From Acidobacteriaceae bacterium (lineage in GTDB: Bacteria; Acidobacteriota; Terriglobia; Terriglobales; Acidobacteriaceae), in contig JASHRF010000065.1 of assembly GCA_030037545.1 (NCBI GenBank), positions 1 through 53,055 of the forward strand: a stretch of 53,055 nt of DNA, written 5' to 3'. Of this stretch, positions 43,386 to 51,154 are shown piece after piece. Every line of letters starts with the position of its first letter. Position 1 is the stretch's first letter. A model generated the notes under the pieces. It was not told where the DNA came from, made no database searches, and was given only the letters and a program-made list of their open reading frames with translations. Made by a program: the position numbers and the translations under genes.

Positions 43386-43748
43386 ATGAACGCCAACCCA
43401 ACCAATCTCACCATCTCCCGCGGCCCGCGGCTGAAGGCCGCGCTGGTGCTAGCCATCGTCGCGGATATTGTGCAGATGGTCGTGTTCCCGCTGGTCGTGG
43501 AAGGAGCTGTTTCGCCCGCGGATGACGTGATCGATCTATGTGTGGGCGGCTTGCTGACGCTACTTCTTGGCTGGCATTGGGAGTTTCTGCCTTCGTTTGC
43601 CGGCAAACTGGTGCCGGGCGTGGACCTGGTGCCGCTGTGGACGCTGGCTGTCGCCAATGTCTACCGCAAATCGAAGGCCATCGCGCCCGCAAGAAAAGGA
43701 GTGGAGGCGGCAAGGCCAGTAGGTAAGGGGTCCACGCACAAGTCGTAA
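43386..43748 (+). CDS. Small multi-pass membrane protein, hypothetical
   Basis: A 120-residue protein from ATG 43386, 49 bp after the preceding gene. Two to three hydrophobic segments are evident (ALVLAIVADIVQMVVFPLVV, VIDLCVGGLLTLLLGWHWEF and a shorter VPLWTLAVANVY), with a Lys/Arg-rich tail. No family is recognised. It may form a two-gene unit with the LytR_C-like protein. Confidence 0.6.
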   Translation: MNANPTNLTISRGPRLKAALVLAIVADIVQMVVFPLVVEGAVSPADDVIDLCVGGLLTLLLGWHWEFLPSFAGKLVPGVDLVPLWTLAVANVYRKSKAIAPARKGVEAARPVGKGSTHKS

Positions 43749-43892
43749 GTTGGCCGTTTCAACCACTGCGTCACGGAGCCTTCGAATCCCTGGCGCGACA
43801 CAGTGCATCGTGCCCAGCAGCAGCGCGACGGAAGCGTGCGCGGTCCCGTCGCTCGACGGCGAAGAGGTCGGCGGCGCTCAGATTGCGCCACC

Positions 43893-44153
43893 CTAAGTGA
43901 TGACCGCTGCCATACTCTGAGGCGCGATCGGAGCGCCTCCTGGAGCCGGTTGCGGGCGCAGCGAGCGCAGCCATCCCGCGGAAAGCCAGGAGCGCGGAAT
44001 GGAGAACTCCGACCATCCACAATCGAGGCAAACCAGAATGTCAGGAGAGGGAGTCATCGGTGGATGACTTAGAGTGCGTGGGCTGTTCCGATAGAGCCGT
44101 ATTTCTGCCGGTATCAGCGTGACAGCGGTGGACTGGCACTTCAGGCAAACCAT
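43893..44153 (-). CDS. Small zinc-ribbon protein
   Basis: An 86-residue protein starting at ATG 44153 with a GAGG site. MVCLKCQS at the N-terminus and LVCLDCGWSEFSIPR 35 residues later give a CxxC...CxxC zinc ribbon, and CxDCGWxEFSIP is a recurring phrase in small zinc ribbons of soil bacteria. The tail is Pro/Ala-rich. It is a single gene flanked by intergenic DNA. Function unknown; protein-protein or nucleic-acid contact is possible. Confidence 0.7.
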   Translation of the reverse strand: MVCLKCQSTAVTLIPAEIRLYRNSPRTLSHPPMTPSPDILVCLDCGWSEFSIPRSWLSAGWLRSLRPQPAPGGAPIAPQSMAAVIT

Positions 44154-44736
44154 GAGTATACCTCGGGGCCATAAACGAGGGCCCAGCAATACCGATCGAG
44201 GAAGCAATTTACTTTATCCCGAAATCCACAGGATTTTCAATTGAAACCGTCACCCAAACTATTTTTGGAATGACTAAGATTTCATTTAATAGAAAATGAT
44301 TTCTGTGATACTAAAGTACATATGAACCCTGCGTTGTTGGAATAGTGAAAAAAATTCAACTCCAGGCAGGGCGATTCTCGAACAGACCTCCTGCTCGTTA
44401 CTATAGCCAAAACCTGGGAGACCCCCTAGTCGATCTGAAGCCGCGCCCGATCTCTCGTGCAACCCCGAAAAATTCCATTCCTTCTAAACAAAATGCCGAG
44501 TTACGCCCAGTGGTCCACTCGGCGTGGAGAAGTCACGCATCTGCGGTACCAGGATCCGCTCCATGCTGGAAACATTTGTGCTTCGGGAATGGCCGAGCCA
44601 TCCCGCCAGCCCGCAACGTGCAGATAGATCGGGAGCACGCGCCTCAGTACTGCGCGGCCGCGTTCTCGGATCGCGGTCACAGCAACATTCAGGAGCAACA
44701 TCCATTGCCCCTTAACGAACTGGAAAGCGAGGGTTC
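44154..44736. other. AT-rich intergenic region upstream of the glycosyltransferase
   Basis: About 580 bp without a convincing gene. 44215-44330 is the most AT-rich stretch of the neighbourhood and likely holds divergent promoters. A near-perfect palindrome lies at 44503-44525. The frames across 44345-44749 show no protein-like features. Confidence 0.5.
44503..44525. repeat. Near-perfect 11-bp-arm palindrome
   Basis: ACGCCCAGTGG (44503-44513) and CCACTCGGCGT (44515-44525) are inverted copies with one mismatch around a single T. An overlapping alternative pairing is GCCGAGT (44495-44501) with ACTCGGC (44517-44523), so two mutually exclusive hairpins are possible. Confidence 0.65.
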
Positions 44737-45843
44737 ATGCGCATCCTGATCACGACGGAAGCCACTGGAGCGGTGTGGGCCTACGGCCGGGAACTTTCCA
44801 CCGCATTGCTGGATGAAGGCTGTTCCGTGGCGCTGGTAAGCCTGGGGCGCATTCCGAATCAGGCGCAGTTGGACTGGGCGGCCGCGGAGGTATCCCGCCG
44901 GGGATCGCAATTCCGCTTTGCGGCCTGCGATGCGCCTCTCGAATGGATGCACGAGAACTGGGGTGCGATGAGTCAAGGCGAGCCGCTGCTCGAGCGCATT
45001 GCCGGAGACTTTCGAGCCGACCTCATGGTGAGCAGCCAGTTCTGCTTCGGCGCGCTCAAGTGCGATCTGCCGCGCGTGGTGGTGGCGCACGGCGACGTGC
45101 TGAGCCGGGCGCAGGTCTGCCGCAGCGAGCCGATGCCGGAGACAGCATGGCTGGCCCGGTATCGCTCTCTGGTGGCTAACGGTTTACGTCACGCGGATGC
45201 GCTGGTGGCGCCCACGCAGTGGATGCTGAGCGCCTTGGCTGCGAACTTTCAGCTTCCACGGCAAACCCAGGTGATCGCCCATGGACGAACGATTCCCGCC
45301 ATCAGCGGAAACGGCCAGCGCAGGTTGCAGGCGGTAACAGCCGGGCGCTTGTGGGACGAAAGCAAGAACCTGAAGCTGATGGCCGACATCGACCCGGTTA
45401 TGCCCTTGCTGGTGGCAGGCGAAATCGAGCACCAAACACCGTGGCTGACACCCGTAGCCGGTAAGGCGATGCCGCTCGGCGCTCTCGATGAGGAGGAGCT
45501 GCTGGCGCTATTCCGGCAGAGCTCCATTTACATTTGCATGTCCCGGTACGAGCCTTTCGGTTTAGAGCCGCTGGAGCCGGCGCTGTGCGGGTGCGCGGTG
45601 TTGGCCAACGATATTCCTACGCTGCGCGAGGTGTGGGGCGACGCGGCGCTCTTCTTTCAGGATGCAGAGTCACTCTCGTCCCTGCTGACCGCACTCTGCG
45701 ACGACAGGCGGTTGCTGGATCGCGCCCGCTCCTGCGCGCAGCATCGGGCCCGGCAGCTTACGGCGCGAAACATGGCCGACGGCTATCTCTCCCTTCTCCA
45801 GGGAATCCTGCAGCCGGCCATGGCTGGAAGCTATGTCGCATAA
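44737..45843 (+). CDS. Glycosyltransferase, GT-B fold family 4-like
   Basis: A 368-residue cytosolic or peripheral enzyme. The N-terminal half has the GT4-like acceptor domain (MRILITTEATGAVWAYGREL; VVVAHGDVLSR; ADALVAPTQWML). The donor half contains AVTAGRLWDESKNL and the nucleotide-sugar motif YEPFGLEPLEPALCGCAVLA, with the E-x7-E pattern. It probably transfers a sugar from a nucleotide donor in glycan or glycoside synthesis; substrate unknown. ATG 44737 has GAGGG close by. The same frame continues past the TAA as a protein-like stretch (see 45892-46047). Confidence 0.88.
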   Translation: MRILITTEATGAVWAYGRELSTALLDEGCSVALVSLGRIPNQAQLDWAAAEVSRRGSQFRFAACDAPLEWMHENWGAMSQGEPLLERIAGDFRADLMVSSQFCFGALKCDLPRVVVAHGDVLSRAQVCRSEPMPETAWLARYRSLVANGLRHADALVAPTQWMLSALAANFQLPRQTQVIAHGRTIPAISGNGQRRLQAVTAGRLWDESKNLKLMADIDPVMPLLVAGEIEHQTPWLTPVAGKAMPLGALDEEELLALFRQSSIYICMSRYEPFGLEPLEPALCGCAVLANDIPTLREVWGDAALFFQDAESLSSLLTALCDDRRLLDRARSCAQHRARQLTARNMADGYLSLLQGILQPAMAGSYVA

Positions 45844-45891
45844 CTTCTGCTTTGCCGGGTGCACACCCGCAGTTCGCGCCGCTTCAAATAA

Positions 45892-46047
45892 GGGCATCGC
45901 GCCGCGGCCTGGCAGTTGGCGCGCGATTACAGCGCGGAACTGTGCCGGCACAGGCAAGTGCGGCACGGGCAGCAGTGGCGCCCGTTGTCTGGCGTGAACA
46001 TGTATGTCCTGCTCAACCAATTGCTGTTGCTAGATCAGGTGCCATAG
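45892..46047 (+). pseudogene. Possible coding remnant after the glycosyltransferase
   Basis: In the glycosyltransferase frame, after TAA 45843 and a second in-frame TAA at 45889-45891, a 51-codon open stretch reads like a natural protein end (AWQLARDYSAELCRHRQ ... PLSGVNMYVLLNQLLLLDQVP). It has no good start codon. It may be the last part of a degraded gene, or chance. It overlaps the end of the convergent patatin gene by 18 bp. Confidence 0.3.
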
Positions 46048-47355
46048 CTTCACGTTTTCTTCCGCGTACTGTTGGCCGATCTCGCGCAGCCTGGGCATGC
46101 CGTCGACGGCGTCGATGTTAGCCAGGCGCGGGTCCCCGCGCAGCACCTCTTCCAGTTCCTTCTTCTTGTAGGAGCGGTTGTAGCGCACATAGCTGAACCA
46201 GGCGCCCGGGAAGAGCAGCGGATCGTGGAGCAGGTCGCCGACTTCGGAGTCGATCTGCTCGCCGAACATGGGCTGGCCCAGGCACCGGCACAGGTAATCC
46301 TGTTGCCAGGCTGTGCCCTGCAGAAGGGCGTCAGGGACTTGCTTGGCGTTGTAACCCAGCCAGAGCGCCGGATTTTTGACCTCGATGGGCGTGGGATCGC
46401 CTTTGTGCCTGAGCTTCAGGAGGCGTCTCATGAAAGGGATTTTGCCGCGCAGCTCGGAGGAGAACTGGATGGTTCCAACCGACACCAGGCGAATGTTTTC
46501 GGGACCGGTCGGCCAGTTGATGCAATAGCCGGGCAGAATGGCGGTGAGGGCGGCAATCACAGCCGGGTTGGTGTAGGGCGTGATGGAGCCGTCCACGAAG
46601 ATCGACTTCGTGTCTCCAAGCTGAACCACTTCTTCAGGGAAGTAGGTAGGCGCCGCGGTGCTGGCGCGCACCAGCTTCCAAAGCGGAATCTTGAGATTGC
46701 AATCCGGCCGTTTGAGGTCGTTGTATTTGGCGTCGGGATTGTTGGTCAGCGGCCAGGCAGAACCGGTGGTGGCATTGCGCACCACGACCAGCAAGAACTT
46801 GCGGCCGCCGCTTCCGTCCCTCTCATTGAGGAGCAGTTTGCTGCCCAGCTTAGCCGCCCTGTACTTCTTACCGTCTTTCACAACGATGGTATCTTCTTCG
46901 CTATCGGTGACATCGTCATGGTCTTGGCCGTGCCGATCAACTTCGCGGTCGTTGCCGCATTGGTCCTCCTTCTCTCTGTTTTTGCATAGCCTGTCCTCGA
47001 TTTCTTCGAGGTACAGACTCTTCAGCATCTCCGTCAGCTTGATGGGGCTGAAGCGCGCGAACAGGTACTTTTTGAGGTTGTACCAGGGTAGGGGATCGAA
47101 CATCATCCGGCCCTCGTCGACATACATGTCGAGGACGCGCTGGACCGGCATGCCCCAGCACAGGCAGGTGGCGATGATGGCGCCGGTGCTGGTGCCGGCA
47201 AAGAAGTCGAAGTGATCGCGGAGCACGAATTTTTCTGCGTTCGCCAGGTTGAGAGTTTTATAGTGCTCGCGCAGCAGAGTCTCCATGCGCAGAAGCACCT
47301 CGAGCGTGAATACGCCGCGAATGCCGCCACCATCGAGCGCCAGAATGCGTTTCAT
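46030..47355 (-). CDS. Patatin-like phospholipase (CapV-like), third gene of a three-gene operon
   Basis: A 441-residue lipid acyl hydrolase. The oxyanion-hole motif DGGGIRG is at residues 8-14, the nucleophile Ser56 is in GTSTG, and the catalytic Asp255 is in VDGS (usually DGG/DGA). LRDHFDFFAGTSTGAIIA and RASTAAPTYFP are typical of bacterial patatins such as the CBASS effector CapV. An acidic, Asp/Glu-rich insert (residues about 125-160) interrupts the domain. GGAAG lies eight bases before the ATG. It begins three bases after the SLOG/TM gene's stop codon. Role inferred: membrane phospholipid degradation, possibly gated by the upstream protein. Confidence 0.88.
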   Translation of the reverse strand: MKRILALDGGGIRGVFTLEVLLRMETLLREHYKTLNLANAEKFVLRDHFDFFAGTSTGAIIATCLCWGMPVQRVLDMYVDEGRMMFDPLPWYNLKKYLFARFSPIKLTEMLKSLYLEEIEDRLCKNREKEDQCGNDREVDRHGQDHDDVTDSEEDTIVVKDGKKYRAAKLGSKLLLNERDGSGGRKFLLVVVRNATTGSAWPLTNNPDAKYNDLKRPDCNLKIPLWKLVRASTAAPTYFPEEVVQLGDTKSIFVDGSITPYTNPAVIAALTAILPGYCINWPTGPENIRLVSVGTIQFSSELRGKIPFMRRLLKLRHKGDPTPIEVKNPALWLGYNAKQVPDALLQGTAWQQDYLCRCLGQPMFGEQIDSEVGDLLHDPLLFPGAWFSYVRYNRSYKKKELEEVLRGDPRLANIDAVDGMPRLREIGQQYAEENVKLWHLI

Positions 47356-47358
47356 GGC

Positions 47359-48858
47359 TTATCTTCCGTGGTGCGCCGCGGACTGCAACTGCGAGCGCCA
47401 TTCCAGCAACTCCACCAGCAGGGTGCGCTCCATCCGCCCCGCCACCTGCAAGACCGAACTCCATGTCTCGAGCGCTTCCAGTTCCGCATCCCAGCGGGCC
47501 AAGGCCCGGCTCAGCTCGCTATAGCGCCGCCGGCGCCGCGCGCTGTCCTTCATGGCTACAAACGCTCCCGCCATGGTGGCAATCTCGAACAATCCTGACA
47601 TGGTGAGCGCGATCCATTGGCGGGCAGGGAAGTGGTGCGGGCCGATCCCCTGCAGCTCCCCGGCGAGGAACGCGACCGCAATCAGGGTCGCGAGCGCTCC
47701 GCAGATCCAGCTCACCGCGCCATAGCGCCGCGCCGTGCGCTCGGCGCGTGCCGCCTGGCGGGAAAAATACTCAGCCTGGTGGGCTACGCGATCCCGCCGA
47801 TACTCCTTTTTGAATTCCGCGAGCGGGATCCTTCGTTCACGGCTGCTCTCCATCTTGAGAAAGTGAAGGGAGCGCAACATGCCGGCCAGCTCGGGCATGG
47901 TTTCGGGGCCCAGCACCGCATAGAGAGCGGGCGAGTTCCATAGCACCAGGACCGAGCGGGCGATTTCCGCGGCAGTGCGCGTCCGGCCCCACAGCAACTG
48001 ACGGCTGTGCAGACGCAGGATGGCAGGCAGCGCCATGGCCACGATGCCCAGCGCCGCGCTCACCGCCAGCCAGGGAGCGGCCGCGGGAATCTCAGGAGCC
48101 ACGCCGCTCAATACCGCCGCGGCCGCGGTGTACACCACCGGAATGGAGCCCAGTCGCCGCGCCTGGGGTGCAAAGCGGTTGGCGTTCTCGTCCATTTTTT
48201 GCATCCACGCGGCGGCCAGCGCTCGTGGCGATTTTTCGGGCAGCGAAACGCCCTGGTCGGGCAGGGCATTGAGAAAATCCAGCTCGTGGCTCTCCAGCTG
48301 CTCCGCGGCATGGCCGTTCAGCAGCTTCAGCTCGCAAGTCTGGCTGTGAATCCATGCCACCGGATGACCGGTCTTTTCGGCGAAAGACACAATTTCCTGC
48401 GTGCCGCCCACGCCGCGCGATGGCTCGCCGTCCCACAGCGCCAGAAGCACTTGGCTTTCCGTCACCATCCGGATTCCGCAATCGTAGTACTGTTCCTTGC
48501 GATCCGGGCTGTCGCTGGTGACCTCAACGGAGATGGCCTTGTCCAGAATCGCCTCTGAGCGCTGCCAGCCCGCCGCATCGAAGTCGGTTTTGAACTGCTC
48601 CGGCGGTCTGGGCAGCAGGATGCGCAGCGGCATGTCGAGCTCCAGGCAGGATTCGGCAAAAATCTGGTCGCCGCCGGATGCGGCCGACGAAACCCCGTAG
48701 ACGATGCCCTGGTGTGTCTCTTTTTTGGAGCGCAAAAACGCACGCACCGCGTCGCGGCACTTCGCTTCGTTCTCAATGTGCCGATGTCCGGAGAAGCCAA
48801 TGGCCAGCACAGGTGGCAGGCAAACGGCCGGTTTGGCGCGATTCCGGTGTGCAGGCAT
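47359..48858 (-). CDS. SLOG-domain protein with four-helix SLATT-like membrane region
   Basis: A 499-residue protein. Residues about 16-172 form a SLOG (DprA/LOG-like Rossmannoid) domain: LAIGFSGHR, the loop YGVSSAASGGDQIFAE, LRILLPRPP, and GVGGTQEIVSFAEKTGHPV. These are ligand-binding motifs for nucleotides or nucleotide-derived signals. Residues about 239-282 and 382-436 give four membrane helices. Between them and after them are charged helices (FKKEYRRDRVAHQAEYFSRQ; SARRRRRYSELSRALARW) reminiscent of SLATT/DUF4231 proteins, which are predicted membrane effectors in nucleotide-dependent conflict systems. It lies between the lipoprotein and patatin genes with gaps of nine and three bases. 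Confidence 0.78.
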   Translation of the reverse strand: MPAHRNRAKPAVCLPPVLAIGFSGHRHIENEAKCRDAVRAFLRSKKETHQGIVYGVSSAASGGDQIFAESCLELDMPLRILLPRPPEQFKTDFDAAGWQRSEAILDKAISVEVTSDSPDRKEQYYDCGIRMVTESQVLLALWDGEPSRGVGGTQEIVSFAEKTGHPVAWIHSQTCELKLLNGHAAEQLESHELDFLNALPDQGVSLPEKSPRALAAAWMQKMDENANRFAPQARRLGSIPVVYTAAAAVLSGVAPEIPAAAPWLAVSAALGIVAMALPAILRLHSRQLLWGRTRTAAEIARSVLVLWNSPALYAVLGPETMPELAGMLRSLHFLKMESSRERRIPLAEFKKEYRRDRVAHQAEYFSRQAARAERTARRYGAVSWICGALATLIAVAFLAGELQGIGPHHFPARQWIALTMSGLFEIATMAGAFVAMKDSARRRRRYSELSRALARWDAELEALETWSSVLQVAGRMERTLLVELLEWRSQLQSAAHHGR

Positions 48859-48867
48859 TCCGATCCG

Positions 48868-50844
48868 CTACTCGGTACGTAATTGCAGGATGTTGGGTAG
48901 CGGGAACTTGGAGATATCCACCGTGACCTGCGAGGATAGCTCGTTGATCAGCCGAAACATGTCCCGGTTCCAGAACTGGTTCTCCTTGGCGTAGCAGGTC
49001 AGATCCTTGGCTGCCGAATTGTTCTCACATTTTGCCCAATCGATACTCGAAAGGTTCGCGTCCGTGACCAGGAAATCGCGGTTGCCGTAATGGACGGCGA
49101 AGCCCGCCTCTTTCAAGTCCCCTGCCGTTGCCAGCGGGGGCAGATAATTCTTCTTCTCCTCATCGTTGGGCTGATTCTTCGACGACCAGTCCAGTTGCAG
49201 AACCGGAAGCCGCTCGATGGTCGGTAGCAGACCCTTGAACGTTCCCATCCGCCCCGAATTCTCCTGCGCGTCCGTCATGTATTTCGCCGCTTGCGCCGCG
49301 TACCCTTCGTTGTACTTGCTTACGTCGAAATTGGCGGGCAGTTTTCCGTTCTGTTGCGCTTGCAACATGTTCAGCGCGACCAGGCCCGCGTGAATTGTAC
49401 CCGTCATCATCTCCAGCGGAGTTAACGCGCCCGGCGGCTGCGCCTCGGGCTTTTCAATCTGCTGCAGCAACGTTGATACTGGCTCCTGGAACTGGGCGTC
49501 GGTAAGCAGAATCTGGGGATCGTCGGCTTCGAGCTGCTCGAACGAATCCTGCTCCTGCGCGACCGCCGCCATCAGCCCGATCAGCGACCGCAGCACTAGC
49601 CGGGAGGGCGCCCCTTTCGACCAGTCGGTGGGGCAGAAGCCTGTCTGCGGTTCCTGATCGTCCGTCGGGCCCTCAATCGAAAAACCGTTATAGAGGATTT
49701 CCAGGATATCGGTCAGTTCCGGAGCCTCTTTCAGTTCCGCCAGGCTCTCATCGCTGGAGAAAATCCTGTTTCTCAGCTCGTTCTCGATTTCCTCGACCTC
49801 CGCACCATAGTGGTTAGCCAGCTTCGCATTCTGCCCGGTACTTCCTGAGGTGAGTTGGAATACCGTCTGATGCTCCATCCGGCCGAGCACCCAAGCCTCA
49901 ATCTGCTTGTCGCCCTGCATCACCGGCCGCATTTCCCAATACTCATCCTTTGCGGCGGTCTCGTCGAACTCCTTCGCTGTGGGCGCACCCGAAGCGTCGC
50001 CTGAATCATGATTGTTACTCGCTCCCTCTCCACTGTCGTGCGCGGGTGCTTTCGCGCCCGAGCCCCCCTTCTTGTCGGCGGGCAGAAAGGAGTGCTCATC
50101 CAACGGCTCGAACTGATCGGCGCCCCGCAACTGCAAGAGGCCGTATTTTTGCAGCGCGTAAACCACGGCGCTCACGCGAAGAAAGGTAACGTAAGCGGCG
50201 ATGGAACTCTGCTCGTGATCGTAGTCGATCGGATTCGCGTTGCCTTTGAACACCGGCGGCGGCGCATTGCGGATGATCTCGACTCGGCAGCCTTTCCCGT
50301 CCGCATTCGGCAGCGTGATCTCAAGTCGTTCGACCATCAGCCGAAACAGTTGATCCACGCGCCAGCCCTGGTAGTACAGGTCATAAAAGATTTCCGGCGC
50401 AACAGGCGACAGCAGCAGGCGCGCGTTGGTTTCGTCGTTGACGGGGATGAAGCTGAAGGCCGGATCGCTCTCGTAGAGTGCGGAGGGTGTGCCGCCGCCG
50501 TTGGGCACCTCGACCCCGGTGGTCGCGCCCTGCGGAGTGTATTGGCCGAATCCCGTCAACCCCGCTTCCATGCGATAACTCGAAGAAATTTGGCCCAGCT
50601 TGAAGAAGTAAGTGGGATCGCGATTCTCGAGGCGGGCCAGGTTGAGGAGGACTTCACGATTGGAAGTGACGGCGTAGCTCCTCTCATAGCCCGTGAAGTC
50701 GACGCGAACCCTTTGCGGTCCGCAGCCGGAAAAGGAGAAAGAAGCAAGGGCAACGACAATTGCCACGCGCCGCTTTGCATTCTTGCGCCGCGGAAACAAG
50801 GGGGATTTCTGGCGGTGTTCAAACACTCGTGGGTTCGGTCTCAT
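48868..50844 (-). CDS. Large lipoprotein-like protein, first gene of the SLOG-patatin operon
   Basis: A 658-residue protein from ATG 50844, chosen because it precedes a signal-like segment (RRVAIVVALASFSFSGC) with a putative lipobox Cys at residue 41. Next is a region (YAVTSNREVLLNLARLENRD, PTYFFKLGQISSSYRMEAG) that resembles the N-terminal part of a family of uncharacterised proteins with N-x-x-LLLNLxRLxxRDxPYF. A low-complexity acidic linker (residues about 270-315) separates it from a helical C-terminal half. No enzyme motif is visible. Anchoring in a membrane as an envelope partner of the SLOG/TM protein is inferred from the signal and the nine-base spacing. Confidence 0.7.
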   Translation of the reverse strand: MRPNPRVFEHRQKSPLFPRRKNAKRRVAIVVALASFSFSGCGPQRVRVDFTGYERSYAVTSNREVLLNLARLENRDPTYFFKLGQISSSYRMEAGLTGFGQYTPQGATTGVEVPNGGGTPSALYESDPAFSFIPVNDETNARLLLSPVAPEIFYDLYYQGWRVDQLFRLMVERLEITLPNADGKGCRVEIIRNAPPPVFKGNANPIDYDHEQSSIAAYVTFLRVSAVVYALQKYGLLQLRGADQFEPLDEHSFLPADKKGGSGAKAPAHDSGEGASNNHDSGDASGAPTAKEFDETAAKDEYWEMRPVMQGDKQIEAWVLGRMEHQTVFQLTSGSTGQNAKLANHYGAEVEEIENELRNRIFSSDESLAELKEAPELTDILEILYNGFSIEGPTDDQEPQTGFCPTDWSKGAPSRLVLRSLIGLMAAVAQEQDSFEQLEADDPQILLTDAQFQEPVSTLLQQIEKPEAQPPGALTPLEMMTGTIHAGLVALNMLQAQQNGKLPANFDVSKYNEGYAAQAAKYMTDAQENSGRMGTFKGLLPTIERLPVLQLDWSSKNQPNDEEKKNYLPPLATAGDLKEAGFAVHYGNRDFLVTDANLSSIDWAKCENNSAAKDLTCYAKENQFWNRDMFRLINELSSQVTVDISKFPLPNILQLRTE

Positions 50845-51154
50845 TCGATCGTGGGCGGTAAGTTGATTGCCAGTATACGGCGGACGGCGGAGAATCCAGT
50901 ATATTTTTCCGCAAGGGTTAGTTAGTTTTGAAACGGTCTCGGTTTCAGTTGCATTCCGTGGCAGAGGGCCGGTTTTAGCCCCCGATCCCGGCGCGGCAGG
51001 GTGGGGGTTCCAACCCCTGCAGACTGTCATACAAGGGAATTGATCTGCGATTTGATTTAGCCACAAAATTTCAATTTACTGATCGATTCAATGAGGTATG
51101 ATCATATCGGGTCCAATCAGAAAGCCGGAATAGCTTCACCCGCGAAAGAGAAAA
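50845..51154. other. Divergent region between the SLOG-patatin operon and the SIS gene
   Basis: About 310 bp without a gene. It contains a GGGGTT-CC-AACCCC hairpin (51004-51017) and the perfect palindrome TATGATCATA (51097-51106), which lies 50 bp upstream of the SIS gene. Promoters for both directions must be here. Confidence 0.5.

Noticed and set aside
44345..44749. 134-codon frame upstream of the glycosyltransferase
   Set aside because: No ribosome-binding site and no protein-like pattern; the palindrome at 44503 lies inside it.
45534..46121. 195-codon plus-strand frame over the end of the glycosyltransferase gene
   Set aside because: Overlaps two confident genes in another frame; Arg/Ala-rich composition typical of shadow frames.
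46030..50844. Calling the operon CBASS or Thoeris
   Set aside because: A patatin and a SLOG domain recall those systems, but no CD-NTase, Cap2/Cap3, TIR or SIR2 gene is present in the neighbourhood.
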